From contig NZ_JASKMS010000010.1 of NCBI RefSeq assembly GCF_030124145.1, positions 62,001-126,000 on the forward strand: a DNA stretch of 64,000 nucleotides, given 5' to 3'. Shown here piece by piece: positions 54,941 to 63,583 of the stretch (within the stretch, counting starts at the first letter, position 1; every line of letters starts with the position of its first letter). The notes under the pieces are model-generated. The model saw only the letters and a program-made list of their open reading frames with translations. It did not search any database and was not told where the DNA came from. The stretch comes from Streptomyces sp. 378. Its GTDB lineage: Bacteria > Actinomycetota > Actinomycetes > Streptomycetales > Streptomycetaceae. Position numbers and translations under genes: made by a program.

Positions 54941-56151
54941 GCGGCTTCCTGGCGGGCCTGTGCGTCGCGGTGCTCCCGGTGCTCGCCCTGGGCGTCTGGC
55001 TCGGGCGGCGCACCGCCCGGGCCACGAGCCTCGCCGGCCTCGGCACACCCGTCGAGCACGCCACCTTCGAGACCCTGCACACCGCGTCCCTCGCCGCGCC
55101 CCCGCTGCGGGCCGGCCTGACCGAGGAGACCGCCCGCAAGTCCGCCCGCAAACTGCGTTCGCTGCTCGGCACGGACGCCCTCTGCCTCACCGACCGCGAG
55201 CGGGTCCTGGTCTGGGACGGTGACGGCGACCACCACCGCACCGAGATCATGGAACGCCTCGCGAACTCCCTGGAGACCGGCCGCGGTGAGGCCTTCGAGC
55301 TCACCTGCGACAGCCTCGACTGCTCGGTGCGCTGGGCGGTCGTCGCCCCGCTGACCGTCGACGACCGGGTGCACGGCGCTCTGGTCGCCTGTGCGCCCCG
55401 CGAGTCGGCCGTCCTGGTCCGGGCCGCCGGCGAGGTCGCCCGCTGGGTCTCGGTCCAGCTGGAACTGGCCGATCTCGACCAGTCCCGCACCCGTCTCATC
55501 GAGGCGGAGATCAAGGCGCTGCGGGCGCAGATCTCCCCGCACTTCATCTTCAACTCGCTCGCGGTGATCGCCTCGTTCGTCCGCACCGACCCCGAGCGCG
55601 CCCGCGAGCTGCTGCTGGAGTTCGCCGACTTCACCCGCTACTCGTTCCGCCGGCACGGCGACTTCACCACCCTCGCCGAGGAACTCCACGCCATCGACCA
55701 CTACCTGGCGCTGGTGCGGGCACGCTTCGGCGACCGCCTCTCCGTGACCCTCCAGATAGCGCCGGAGGTGCTGCCGGTGACCCTGCCGTTCCTGTGCCTG
55801 CAGCCGCTCGTCGAGAACGCCGTCAAGCACGGCCTGGAGGGCAAGGCCGTGCCCTCGGGCAGGTGCCACATCCAGATCACCGCCCAGGACGCGGGCGCCG
55901 AGGCGCTCGTCGTCATCGAGGACGACGGCGCCGGCATGGACCCGGGCCTGCTCCGCCGCATCCTCGCCCGCGAGGTCAGCCCCTCGGGCGGCATCGGCCT
56001 CTCCAACGTCGACGACCGGCTCCGCCAGGTCTACGGCGACGACCACGGCCTCGTCATCGAGACCGCCGCTGGCGCGGGCATGAAGATCACGGTCCGGCTC
56101 CCGAAGTACCAGCCGGGCGTGCACTCGGCGGCCCGGCTGACCCGGGAGTGA
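54937..56151 (+). CDS. LytS-type sensor histidine kinase
   Basis: A 404-residue kinase. A single N-terminal transmembrane helix (about 4-22) is followed by a GAF-like domain (about 60-175), then the His_kinase block with phosphoacceptor His in LRAQISPHFIFNSLAVIASF. A HATPase domain (about 285-390) has LVENAVKHGLEG, EDDGAGMDPG and GGIGLSNVDDRL. It is the cognate kinase of the LytTR regulator at the start of the operon. Since its own sensor has only one helix, the cotranscribed symporter might supply the signal. Confidence 0.94.
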   Translation: MSGFLAGLCVAVLPVLALGVWLGRRTARATSLAGLGTPVEHATFETLHTASLAAPPLRAGLTEETARKSARKLRSLLGTDALCLTDRERVLVWDGDGDHHRTEIMERLANSLETGRGEAFELTCDSLDCSVRWAVVAPLTVDDRVHGALVACAPRESAVLVRAAGEVARWVSVQLELADLDQSRTRLIEAEIKALRAQISPHFIFNSLAVIASFVRTDPERARELLLEFADFTRYSFRRHGDFTTLAEELHAIDHYLALVRARFGDRLSVTLQIAPEVLPVTLPFLCLQPLVENAVKHGLEGKAVPSGRCHIQITAQDAGAEALVVIEDDGAGMDPGLLRRILAREVSPSGGIGLSNVDDRLRQVYGDDHGLVIETAAGAGMKITVRLPKYQPGVHSAARLTRE

Positions 56152-56155
56152 GCCG

Positions 56156-56335
56156 TCAGGTGCTGCGCGCGGTCACCACCAGTCCCAGGGTGATCAGACC
56201 CAGGACGACCCAGCCGAACCACAGCCAGCCGTTGCTCCCGAGCGCCACCGTGTAGGCCGTCACCAGGACCAGCCCCCCCACGGTGATCACTCCCATGGTC
56301 TTGGTCGAGTTGGAACCGTTCGTGGAACCGGGCAT
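56156..56335 (-). CDS. Small two-helix membrane protein
   Basis: A 59-residue hypothetical protein: a Ser/Asn/Thr-rich start (PGSTNGSNSTKT) and two transmembrane helices (about 14-31 and 36-54; VITVGGLVLVTAYTVAL, LWFGWVVLGLITLGLVV). ATG 56335 has an excellent GAGGAGGG site. It converges on the kinase gene with 4 bp between stops. No function is known. Confidence 0.8.
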   Translation of the reverse strand: MPGSTNGSNSTKTMGVITVGGLVLVTAYTVALGSNGWLWFGWVVLGLITLGLVVTARST

Positions 56336-56415
56336 CGCGACACCCTCCTCATGGTTCGGTTCCTCCATGGTGCCTGGCGCATGCCCGGCGCGCACGGCCC
56401 GTACCGGAGTCGGGT

Positions 56416-57366
56416 TCAGCGCCCCTGCGTGTTCAGCGAGGCCAGATAGGCGTTGTACGCCTCGAGTTCCTTGTCCCCGTCGCGGTCGGCGGCCCGGTCC
56501 GTGCGCCTGGCCTGCCGCTGGTCCGAGGCGTACCACTGGAACAGCAGGGCGACCAGCACCAGCACGGACGGGATCTCGCTGAACGCCCAGGCGATGCCGC
56601 CCGCCGCGTTCTGGTCGGAGAGCGCCTCGATACCGAGCGAGGCGGGCGGGTTCTCGAACGTCTCGATCATCGGCGCGGACGCCATCATCAACGCGATCCC
56701 GAAGAACGCGTGGAACGGCATGCCCGCGAACAGCTCCAGCATCCGCATCAGGTAACCCGGGCGGTGCGGGCCCGGGTCCACGCCCATGATCGGCCAGAAG
56801 AACACCAGGCCCACGGCGAGGAAGTGCACCATCATCGCGATGTGCCCCACCTTGGAACCCATCAGCGTGTCGAAGAGGGGCGTGAAGTACAGCCCGTACA
56901 GGCTCGCGATGAACAGCGGGATCGTGAACGCCGGGTGCGTGATGATCCGCATGTACCGGCTGTGCAGGAACATCAGCAGCAGCTCACGCGGCCCCTTGCG
57001 GCCCCGGCCCGCGGTCGGCAGCGCCCGCAGTGCCAGGGTGATCGGCGCCCCGAGCAGGATGAGGATGGGCGACACCATGCTGATGACCATGTGCTGCACC
57101 ATGTGCACACTGAACATGACCATGCCGTAGTCGTTCAGCTGGGTGCACATCATGAGCATGATGGTCAGCACACCCAGGACGTAGGCGACCGTCCGCCCCA
57201 CGGGCCAGCTGTCCCCGCGCCGGACGAGCCGCACGACACCCCACCCGTACAGGGCCAGCCCGGCCAGGCAGGCGACGAGGAAGAACGGGTCCGCCGACCA
57301 CTCCAGCCCTCGTCCCAGCGTGAACGGCGGCAGATCCATGGTCATGCCGTGCCCGCTGTGATCCAT
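56416..57366 (-). CDS. Cytochrome c oxidase assembly protein (caa3 CtaG family)
   Basis: A 316-residue polytopic membrane protein of the CtaG type, thought to help copper loading of cytochrome oxidase. A Met/His-rich start (MDHSGHGMTMD) is followed by seven or so helices with conserved HMVQHMVISMVSPILILLGA, FASLYGLYFTPLF-like segments and MVHFLAVGLVFFWPIMGVDP; many His and Met residues face the outside. The C-terminus is charged. AGGAG precedes ATG 57366. Not operonic with its neighbours. Confidence 0.9.
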   Translation of the reverse strand: MDHSGHGMTMDLPPFTLGRGLEWSADPFFLVACLAGLALYGWGVVRLVRRGDSWPVGRTVAYVLGVLTIMLMMCTQLNDYGMVMFSVHMVQHMVISMVSPILILLGAPITLALRALPTAGRGRKGPRELLLMFLHSRYMRIITHPAFTIPLFIASLYGLYFTPLFDTLMGSKVGHIAMMVHFLAVGLVFFWPIMGVDPGPHRPGYLMRMLELFAGMPFHAFFGIALMMASAPMIETFENPPASLGIEALSDQNAAGGIAWAFSEIPSVLVLVALLFQWYASDQRQARRTDRAADRDGDKELEAYNAYLASLNTQGR

Positions 57367-57421
57367 CCGCCGGCTCCTGTTTCGTGGGGGTGTGCAGCCA
57401 TCTGTCCGCCCCAAGACTAGA

Positions 57422-57455
57422 ACCGCCCCCGGTCGTCATTGCGACCGGGGGCGGT
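57422..57455 (-). terminator. Strong hairpin terminator after pfkA
   Basis: A perfect 14-bp stem (57422-57435 and 57442-57455) with a 6-nt loop, about 100 bp beyond the pfkA stop and upstream of ctaG. It is the strongest candidate for ending the pfkA transcript and insulating the ctaG promoter. Confidence 0.85.
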
Positions 57456-57466
57456 ACGACGTCTCA

Positions 57467-57531
57467 GGGGCGCGGGGCCGGGTTCGACACGCGGCACCGC
57501 CGCGCGGCGCGACAGGCCACGAACGGCCCGT
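57467..57531 (+). repeat. Streptomyces intergenic repeat, copy 2 (long form)
   Basis: The stretch runs from AGGGGCGCGGGGCCGGGTTC through GCGGCACCGCCGCGCGGCGC to GACAGGCCACGAACGGCCCG. It resembles an abundant Streptomyces repeat that joins a GGGGCGCGGGG block to a GCGACCAGCCACGAC block around a CGGC-CCGCCG hairpin. It lies between the pfkA stop and its terminator. Confidence 0.6.
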
Positions 57532-57552
57532 ACCCGGCCGACTCCAGCGATC

Positions 57553-58578
57553 TCAGAGCACGCACTCCGCCTCTTCGTACCGGTTCTCCGGCACGGTCTT
57601 CAGCGTCTTCACGGCCTCGGCGAGCGGCACCATCACGATGTCGGTGCCCCGCAGCGCGGTCATGTGCCCGAACTCACCGCGGTGCACGGCCTCCACGGCG
57701 TGCCACCCGAACCGCGTCGCCAGCACCCGGTCGTAGGCGGTCGGCGTACCGCCGCGCTGCACATGTCCGAGGATCACCGGCCGGGCTTCCTTCCCGAGCC
57801 GCCCCTCCAGCTCCACCGACAGCTGCCGGGCGATCCCGGCGAACCGCTCGTGCCCGTAGATGTCCTTGCCGCCCTCGTCGAACTCCATGGTCCCGGGCTT
57901 GGGCTTGGCCCCTTCCGCCGCCACGACGATGGCGAAGCGCTTGCCCGCCTCGAACCGCTCACCCACCTTGCGGGTCAGTTCGTCGACGTCGAAGGGCCGC
58001 TCGGGGACGACGATGGCGTGCGCGCCGGCGGCCATGCCGGAGTGCAGCGCGATCCAGCCGGTGTGCCGGCCCATGACCTCGACCACCAGGACCCGCTGGT
58101 GGGACTCGGCGGTGGTCTTCAGCCGGTCCAGGGCCTCGGTCGCCACGCCCACGGCCGTGTCGAAGCCGAAGGTGACGTCGGTGACCGCGATGTCGTTGTC
58201 GATGGTCTTCGGCACACCCACGACGGGCAGGCCGCTGTCCGACATCAGCCGCGCGGCCTTGAGCGTGCCCTCGCCGCCGATCGGGATGATCGCGTCGAGG
58301 TCGAGCTCCTCGACATGGCCCCTGGCCCGCTCCACACCGTCCCGCAGATGGGAGGGCTGGACCCGGGAGGACCCGAGAATCGTGCCGCCGCGGGCGAGGA
58401 TGCCACCCACCGCGTCGAGGTCGAGCTTGAGGTAGTCGCACTCCAGGAGGCCCTTCCAGCCGTCCCGGAAGCCGATGACCTCGTCGCCGTGGTCGACGAC
58501 GGCGCGGTGCACGACGGACCGGATGACGGCGTTCAGGCCGGGGCAGTCGCCGCCGGACGTGAGGACACCAATGCGCAT
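57553..58578 (-). CDS. pfkA: 6-phosphofructokinase (group III actinobacterial type)
   Basis: A 341-residue glycolytic enzyme phosphorylating fructose-6-phosphate. TSGGDCPGLNAVIR is the N-terminal phosphate site, and catalytic Asp127 is in GVPKTIDNDI. The donor-selecting residues are Glu103-Gly104 (PIGGEGTLKAA) with Lys124. This mix, Gly104 favouring ATP but Lys124 as in PPi enzymes, is typical of group III actinobacterial Pfk, which use ATP. Also visible are MGRHTGW and GGTPTAYDRVLATRFG. Streptomyces usually carry two or three paralogues. Confidence 0.95.
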   Translation of the reverse strand: MRIGVLTSGGDCPGLNAVIRSVVHRAVVDHGDEVIGFRDGWKGLLECDYLKLDLDAVGGILARGGTILGSSRVQPSHLRDGVERARGHVEELDLDAIIPIGGEGTLKAARLMSDSGLPVVGVPKTIDNDIAVTDVTFGFDTAVGVATEALDRLKTTAESHQRVLVVEVMGRHTGWIALHSGMAAGAHAIVVPERPFDVDELTRKVGERFEAGKRFAIVVAAEGAKPKPGTMEFDEGGKDIYGHERFAGIARQLSVELEGRLGKEARPVILGHVQRGGTPTAYDRVLATRFGWHAVEAVHRGEFGHMTALRGTDIVMVPLAEAVKTLKTVPENRYEEAECVL

Positions 58579-58779
58579 AGCCCGAATACCTTCTCCACGT
58601 GGGCCGGGTCCGGACCACGTTGTCCGGCTCGAATCCCCGCCACCCTAGCGGCATCCAGGGCCCGGACCGAAGCACGCGTCCGCCTGCTGGACGACCCCGC
58701 TCACCTGTGCGGATGTGCCGTCAGACGGGCTGTTGACCAGCAGGTTGACGCGTCCTTCGGACACGCTGCGGCGCAGCGC

Positions 58780-59508
58780 TCACGCAGGCTGCTGAGCAGC
58801 GGCGATGCGCTCGTTGCGGAGTGCCTCGTACCAGCGGTCGTCGGTCGGGGGCAGCGCGTTGACGTCGAGGGCCAGCTTCAGCATCAGGTCCGCGATCAGC
58901 GGGTTGCGCGCGAGCACCGGCCCGTGCATGTACGTGCCGAAGACGGTGTCGTTGTACGCGCCCTCCGTGCCGTCGCCCGTGCCGTTGCCGTTGCCGAAGC
59001 GCACCCGGGCGAGGGGGCGGGCGGTGGGGCCGAGGTGGGTGACGCCCTGGTGGTTCTCGAAGCCGGTCAGCGGGGGCAGGCCGAGCCGGGCGTCGACGTC
59101 GCCCAGCACGTCACCGACGCAGCGGGCGCCCTCGCCGCGCGTCGACACCACGTCCAGCAGACCGAGGCCGGGCTCGCGCTGGCCGAGGTCGTTGATGAAC
59201 TCGTGGCCCAGGATCTGGTAGCCGGCGCACACGGAGAACACGATGGCGCCGTTCTCCACGGCCCGGGTCAGCCCGCCGTCCCGGCGCAGCCGCTCGGCGG
59301 CGAGCCGCTGCGGACGGTCCTCACCGCCGCCGATCAGGTAGATGTCGCCGGAGGTCGGGATCGGCTGGTCGCTGCGCACGTCCAGCCGGGCCACGTCCAG
59401 GCCGCGCTGCTGGGCCCGGCGTTCGACGACGAGGACGTTGCCCTGGTCGCCGTAGGTGCTGAGCAGGTCGGGATAGATCCAGACGATGCGCAGTTGGTTG
59501 TCGCTCAC
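58780..59508 (-). CDS. gatD: Lipid II isoglutaminyl synthase, glutaminase subunit GatD
   Basis: A 242-residue class I glutamine amidotransferase. It releases ammonia that MurT uses to amidate D-Glu of lipid II to D-isoglutamine. The nucleophile is Cys94 in FSVCAGYQILG, matching GatD numbering in other bacteria, and the partner His195 is in FGTYMHGPVLARN. GTG 59508 (VSDNQLRIVWIY) is chosen with AGGGGAC upstream. It lies 23 bp after murT on the same strand, and the pair forms the amidating complex. Confidence 0.95.
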   Translation of the reverse strand: MSDNQLRIVWIYPDLLSTYGDQGNVLVVERRAQQRGLDVARLDVRSDQPIPTSGDIYLIGGGEDRPQRLAAERLRRDGGLTRAVENGAIVFSVCAGYQILGHEFINDLGQREPGLGLLDVVSTRGEGARCVGDVLGDVDARLGLPPLTGFENHQGVTHLGPTARPLARVRFGNGNGTGDGTEGAYNDTVFGTYMHGPVLARNPLIADLMLKLALDVNALPPTDDRWYEALRNERIAAAQQPA

Positions 59509-59531
59509 AAAAGTCCCCTGACGTCTCGTGC

Positions 59532-60770
59532 TCAGTTGCCGACGCGGCGCCGGAGGTCCTGGAACGCCGTGTAGTTGGCGATGACCTCGATCCGGCCCGG
59601 CGGGCAGGCGGCCACGGCCTGGTCGAGGTTGTCGTAGACCTGGAAGTGCTGGTCGGCGACCTCCAGGCGCACCGCCAGGTCCAGGCGCCGGTCGCCGACC
59701 ACGCAGATCGGGTGGCCGGTCAGGCGCGTGTAGTCGACGTCCCACAGCCAGGAGGTGTCGGTGCCGTCGGCGCCGCGGGCGTTCACGGAGAGGATGACCG
59801 GGGTGGGCGGCGGGTCGATCAGGGAGAACGTCTCCAGCCAGCCGGCCGGGTTCTTCGCGAGCAGCAGACGCAGGTCGCGGCCCTGGAACTGGACGACGTC
59901 GTAGCGCCCGGCCACCGCCTGCACCTGGTACATGCGCTCCAGCGCGACCTGCGGCGGCACCCCGAACACGGCGGCGACGGCGGCCGAGGAGGCGGCGTTG
60001 GCCTTGTTGGCGCGGCCGGGCAGCTGGAGGTGGATCGGCCAGGCCGAGCCGTGCGGGTCCAGGACGTGGTCGCCGGAGAGCGCCCAGCTCGGCGTCGGAC
60101 GGCGGAAGCCGCACTCGCCGCAGAACCAGTCGTCGCCCGGGCGCTGCATCACGCCACCGCACGACGGGCAGGACCAGGCGTCGTCCTTCCACATCTGCCC
60201 GGCCGCGACCCAGATCACATTGGGGGAGGAGGACGCCGCCCACACCACCAGCGGGTCGTCGCAGTTGGCCACGACCACGGCCTTGGAACCCGCGAGCCCC
60301 TCCCGCCAGTTCTCGGCGAGCATGCGGGTCTCGGCGGCGCGGTCGAGCTGGTCGCGCGAGAGGTTGAGCAGGGCGATGCACTTCGGGGCGGTGTCCCGGG
60401 CGACACCGGCGAGGTACTTCTCGTCGACCTCGATGACGCCGTAGCGGGCGTCCGAGCTGCCGGCGAGGGCCGAGGTGATGCCGGCCGGCATGTTGGCACC
60501 GAGCGCGTTGGAGACGACCGGTCCCGCCGCGCGCAGGGCCTCGGCGATGAGCCGGGTGGTGGTGGTCTTGCCGTTCGTCGCGGAGACCAGGATCACGTCC
60601 AGGTGCTGCGCGAGCCGGGCGAGGAGGTCGGGGTCGAGTTTGAGCGCGACCCGGCCGCCGATCACCGAACCGCTGCCGCGTCCTGCGGCGCGCGATGCCG
60701 CCGCGACCGCCTTGCCCGCGGTCACGGCCAGCTTGGCCCGCGGCGAGAGCGGGTCCGAGTTGCCTGCCAT
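59532..60770 (-). CDS. murT: Lipid II isoglutaminyl synthase subunit MurT
   Basis: A 412-residue Mur-ligase-like ATPase. The P-loop ATNGKTTTTR (64-73) and DEKYLAGVARD mark the central domain. An inserted zinc ribbon has CPSC (201-204) and CGEC (217-220), and a DUF1727-type C-terminal domain follows (about 300-410; LRLLLAKNPAGWLETF). With GatD it amidates the second stem-peptide residue, needed for efficient cross-linking in actinobacteria. It heads the murT-gatD operon, divergent from a deformylase gene. Confidence 0.96.
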   Translation of the reverse strand: MAGNSDPLSPRAKLAVTAGKAVAAASRAAGRGSGSVIGGRVALKLDPDLLARLAQHLDVILVSATNGKTTTTRLIAEALRAAGPVVSNALGANMPAGITSALAGSSDARYGVIEVDEKYLAGVARDTAPKCIALLNLSRDQLDRAAETRMLAENWREGLAGSKAVVVANCDDPLVVWAASSSPNVIWVAAGQMWKDDAWSCPSCGGVMQRPGDDWFCGECGFRRPTPSWALSGDHVLDPHGSAWPIHLQLPGRANKANAASSAAVAAVFGVPPQVALERMYQVQAVAGRYDVVQFQGRDLRLLLAKNPAGWLETFSLIDPPPTPVILSVNARGADGTDTSWLWDVDYTRLTGHPICVVGDRRLDLAVRLEVADQHFQVYDNLDQAVAACPPGRIEVIANYTAFQDLRRRVGN

Positions 60771-60928
60771 CAGTTCTCGATCCTCCTTGCGTACGCGCCG
60801 CGCCCTGAAGCCTGACGGCCACGTGGTGTGGACCTCAGCCTATCGAGATCCGTTCGCACTCCCGAACCGCGGCACTGTGGCGAACTCGTGTGGGAGACGC
60901 GGACCGACAGGACCTTACTCTTGCCGCC

Positions 60929-61468
60929 ATGCGACACAGCTCCCTGCCCGGCACCCACGGCCGCGTGAGACCCCTCACCCTGCACGGCGATCCGCTCCTG
61001 CACTCGCCCTGCGCGGAGGTCACCGACTTCGGTCCCGAACTGGCCCATCTCGTCGAGGACTTGTTCGCCACCATGTACGCGGCCCAGGGCGTCGGGCTCG
61101 CCGCCAACCAGGTCGGCGAGCCGCTGCGGGTCTTCGTCTACGACTGCCCGGACGACGAGGACGTCCGCCATGTGGGCCATGTGATCAACCCGCGGCTGAC
61201 CGAAAAGGACGGTGTGGTGATCCGGGGCCCGGAGGGCTGTCTGTCCCTGCCCGGCCTGGAGGCGGGCACGGAACGGTACGACCACGTGGTCGTCGAGGGC
61301 TTCACGGTGACCGGAGAGCCGGTCACCGTCCACGGCACGGGGTTCTTCGCGCGCTGCCTCCAGCACGAGTGCGACCACCTGGAGGGCCGCGTCTACGCCG
61401 ACCACCTCAAGGGCTGGCGCCACCGCAGGCTGATGCGCCAGGTGTCCCGGGCTTCTTGGCGCCGGTGA
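60929..61468 (+). CDS. def: Peptide deformylase
   Basis: A 179-residue metalloenzyme that removes formyl groups from nascent proteins. All three motifs are present: GVGLAANQVG (motif 1), EGCLSLPG with the metal Cys (motif 2) and QHECDHLEG with the HExxH metal site (motif 3). ATG 60929 was chosen (MRHSSLPGTHGR); TACTCT lies about 8 nt upstream of it, and no ribosome site is obvious, so the message may be leaderless or nearly so. Streptomyces normally have several paralogues. Confidence 0.96.
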   Translation: MRHSSLPGTHGRVRPLTLHGDPLLHSPCAEVTDFGPELAHLVEDLFATMYAAQGVGLAANQVGEPLRVFVYDCPDDEDVRHVGHVINPRLTEKDGVVIRGPEGCLSLPGLEAGTERYDHVVVEGFTVTGEPVTVHGTGFFARCLQHECDHLEGRVYADHLKGWRHRRLMRQVSRASWRR

Positions 61469-61485
61469 GGCCGATCTGCCTTTTC

Positions 61486-61530
61486 CAGGGCGCGGGGAAC
61501 TGCGCGACCAGCCCCCACCGGCCCGCACAC
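61486..61530 (+). repeat. Streptomyces intergenic repeat, copy 3 (short form)
   Basis: AGGGCGCGGGGAACTGCGCG then ACCAGCCCCCACCGGCCCGC, the classic short form of the abundant Streptomyces repeat, placed between convergent def and tetR genes. Its internal complementarity (GGGGC..GCCCC, CGCG..CGCG) could fold as a terminator. Confidence 0.7.
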
Positions 61531-61542
61531 GACTCGCGAGGG

Positions 61543-62187
61543 TCAGAACCCGGGACCTCCCACCCGATCTCCCGCAGCCGCGAGCCGCCCCCACAGAAGA
61601 TCAGCCAGACTCCGCACCAACTCCGCACGAGAACAGGGCCGTTCCCCCAGCCACCAGTCCCCGGCGGCATGCATCATGCCGACGATCCCGTGCCCCCACA
61701 CCCGAGCCAGTCGCTGCCCGCCCGGGCCGAGGTCCAGCCGCTCCTCGATGACCTGCGCCAGCTCCTCGCCCATCCGCCGCAGCAACGGCGCGCTGTGCTT
61801 GCCGACATCGAAGCCCTGATCCCCCTGCTGGCTCCCGTCCGACGGGTGCATCAGGAACCGGTACACCTGGGGCCGCGCCTCGATCGCCGCGAGGTAGGTG
61901 TCCAACGTCGCCTCGACCCGCTCCCGTCGGTCCGCCGGCGCGTCCAGCGCCGCCCGCAGCGAGTCCAGCAGCGCGTCGGTGTGCCGTTTGGCAAGGGCCG
62001 CGTAAAGTCCGCCCTTGTCACCGAAGTGCCGGTAGAGGATCGGCTTGGTGATGCCGGCCTCCGCCGCGATCGCGTTCATCGAGGCCTGCGGGCCGTCGCG
62101 CAGCACCACCCGGTCGGCGGCTTCCAGCAGCTCACGCCGACGGCGGTCGGCGGACCGTTGCTGATCGGTCCGCTGCGTGGTGTCCAT
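61543..62187 (-). CDS. TetR family repressor (acyl-CoA dehydrogenase-linked)
   Basis: A 214-residue regulator. The N-terminal TetR helix-turn-helix (about 14-62) includes RRELLEAADRVVLRDGPQAS, NAIAAEAGITKPILYRHFGD and KGGLYAALAKRH. The C-terminal ligand domain is all-helical. It is divergent from an acyl-CoA dehydrogenase gene across a 172-bp region with a strong palindrome, so it likely represses that gene and itself and is released by an acyl-CoA, as in FadR-like TetR proteins of actinomycetes. Confidence 0.93.
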   Translation of the reverse strand: MDTTQRTDQQRSADRRRRELLEAADRVVLRDGPQASMNAIAAEAGITKPILYRHFGDKGGLYAALAKRHTDALLDSLRAALDAPADRRERVEATLDTYLAAIEARPQVYRFLMHPSDGSQQGDQGFDVGKHSAPLLRRMGEELAQVIEERLDLGPGGQRLARVWGHGIVGMMHAAGDWWLGERPCSRAELVRSLADLLWGRLAAAGDRVGGPGF

Positions 62188-62265
62188 GTGCTCTCCCCAC
62201 CCGTGCTGTTTCGCTGACGCCTGCGCAAACTAACACTGAAGCATGCGCGGGAGACCGGACGGGTG

Positions 62266-62323
62266 CCGACCGGTCGGTAGGAGTTGACTTCGACTACCCG
62301 TCGGTAACAGACTGATGTTACCG
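62266..62323. promoter_or_regulatory. TetR operator region between tetR and acyl-CoA dehydrogenase genes
   Basis: Two palindromes lie in the divergent promoter: CCGACCGGTCGG (62266-62277, perfect) and CGGTAACA-N6-TGTTACCG (62302-62309 and 62316-62323, perfect 8-bp arms). The second, AT-richer one overlaps likely promoter elements of the dehydrogenase gene, and a further half-site AAGTAACA follows at 62325. It is the better candidate for the repressor site. Confidence 0.7.
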
Positions 62324-62359
62324 CAAGTAACATGCACGTGTGCCGCTGGAGGGGACGAC

Positions 62360-63583
62360 ATGGCCGAGTTCACCATGGAGCTCAACGACGAACAGAAGGA
62401 GGTCCGGGACTGGCTGCACGGCTTCGCGGCCGATGTGATCCGCCCCGCGGCCGCCGAATGGGACGAGCGTGAGGAGACTCCCTGGCCGGTCATCCAGGAG
62501 GCCGCCAAGGTCGGCATCTACTCCCTGGACTTCTACGCCCAGCAGTACTTCGACCCCACCGGTCTCGGCATCCCCATGGCCATGGAGGAGCTGTTCTGGG
62601 GCGACGCGGGCATAGCCCTCTCCATCGTCGGCACCGGTCTCGCCGCGGTCGGCGTCCTCGCCAACGGCACCGAGGAGCAGATCGGCACCTGGATCCCCCA
62701 GATGTACGGCGACGCCGACGATGTCAAGGTCGCCGCGTTCTGCTCCTCCGAGCCCGACGCCGGCTCGGACGTCGCCTCCATGCGCACCCGCGCCGTGTAC
62801 GACGAGGCCAAGGACGAGTGGGTGCTCAACGGCACCAAGACCTGGGCGACCAACGGCGGCATCGCCAACGTCCACGTCGTCGTCGCGGTCGTCGACCCCG
62901 AGCTCGGCTCCAAGGGGCACGCCTCCTTCATCGTCCCGCCGGGGACGCCGGGGCTGGCTCAGGGCCAGAAGTTCAAGAAGCACGGCATCCGCGCCTCGCA
63001 CACCGCCGAGGTGATCCTCGACAACGTGCGCGTCCCCGGCTCCTGCCTGCTCGGCGGCAAGGAGAAGCTGGACGAGCGGCTGGCCCGCGCACGGGAGAAG
63101 GCCCAGCAGGGCGGGAGGGTGAAGAACGCGGCGATGGCCACGTTCGAGGCCTCGCGTCCCGCGGTCGGCGCCATGGCGGTCGGCACCGCCCGCGCCGCCT
63201 ACGAGGTCGCCCTCGACTACGCCGTTACGCGCGAGCAGTTCGGGCGCCCGATCATCGACAACCAGGGCGTCGCCTTCCAGCTCGCGGACATGCGGACGTC
63301 CATCGACGCGGCCCGCCTGCTGGTGTGGCGCGCGTCCTGGATGGCGGTCAACGGCAAGCCGTTCACCGCTGCCGAGGGCTCGATGTCCAAGCTGTTCGCG
63401 AGCGAGACGGCCAAGAGCGTCACGGCCCGGGCCATCCAGATCCTCGGCGGCAACGGCTACACCCGCGAGTACCCCGTCGAGCGGATGCACCGCGACGCGG
63501 CCATCTACACCATCTTCGAGGGCACGAGCGAGATCCAGCGGCTGGTCATCGCCCGGACCCTGGCCGGGGTGCCCATCCGCTAA
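62360..63583 (+). CDS. Acyl-CoA dehydrogenase
   Basis: A 407-residue FAD enzyme carrying out the first step of acyl-CoA beta-oxidation. Signatures are AAFCSSEPDAGSDVASMRTRA (flavin and substrate contacts), the second signature region GGNGYTREYPVERMHRDAAI, and the catalytic Glu in TIFEGTSEIQR. ATG 62360 has GGAGGGG upstream. Chain-length preference cannot be read from the sequence. It is controlled, by inference, by the divergent TetR protein; its stop overlaps the convergent cupin stop by 4 bp. Confidence 0.96.
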   Translation: MAEFTMELNDEQKEVRDWLHGFAADVIRPAAAEWDEREETPWPVIQEAAKVGIYSLDFYAQQYFDPTGLGIPMAMEELFWGDAGIALSIVGTGLAAVGVLANGTEEQIGTWIPQMYGDADDVKVAAFCSSEPDAGSDVASMRTRAVYDEAKDEWVLNGTKTWATNGGIANVHVVVAVVDPELGSKGHASFIVPPGTPGLAQGQKFKKHGIRASHTAEVILDNVRVPGSCLLGGKEKLDERLARAREKAQQGGRVKNAAMATFEASRPAVGAMAVGTARAAYEVALDYAVTREQFGRPIIDNQGVAFQLADMRTSIDAARLLVWRASWMAVNGKPFTAAEGSMSKLFASETAKSVTARAIQILGGNGYTREYPVERMHRDAAIYTIFEGTSEIQRLVIARTLAGVPIR

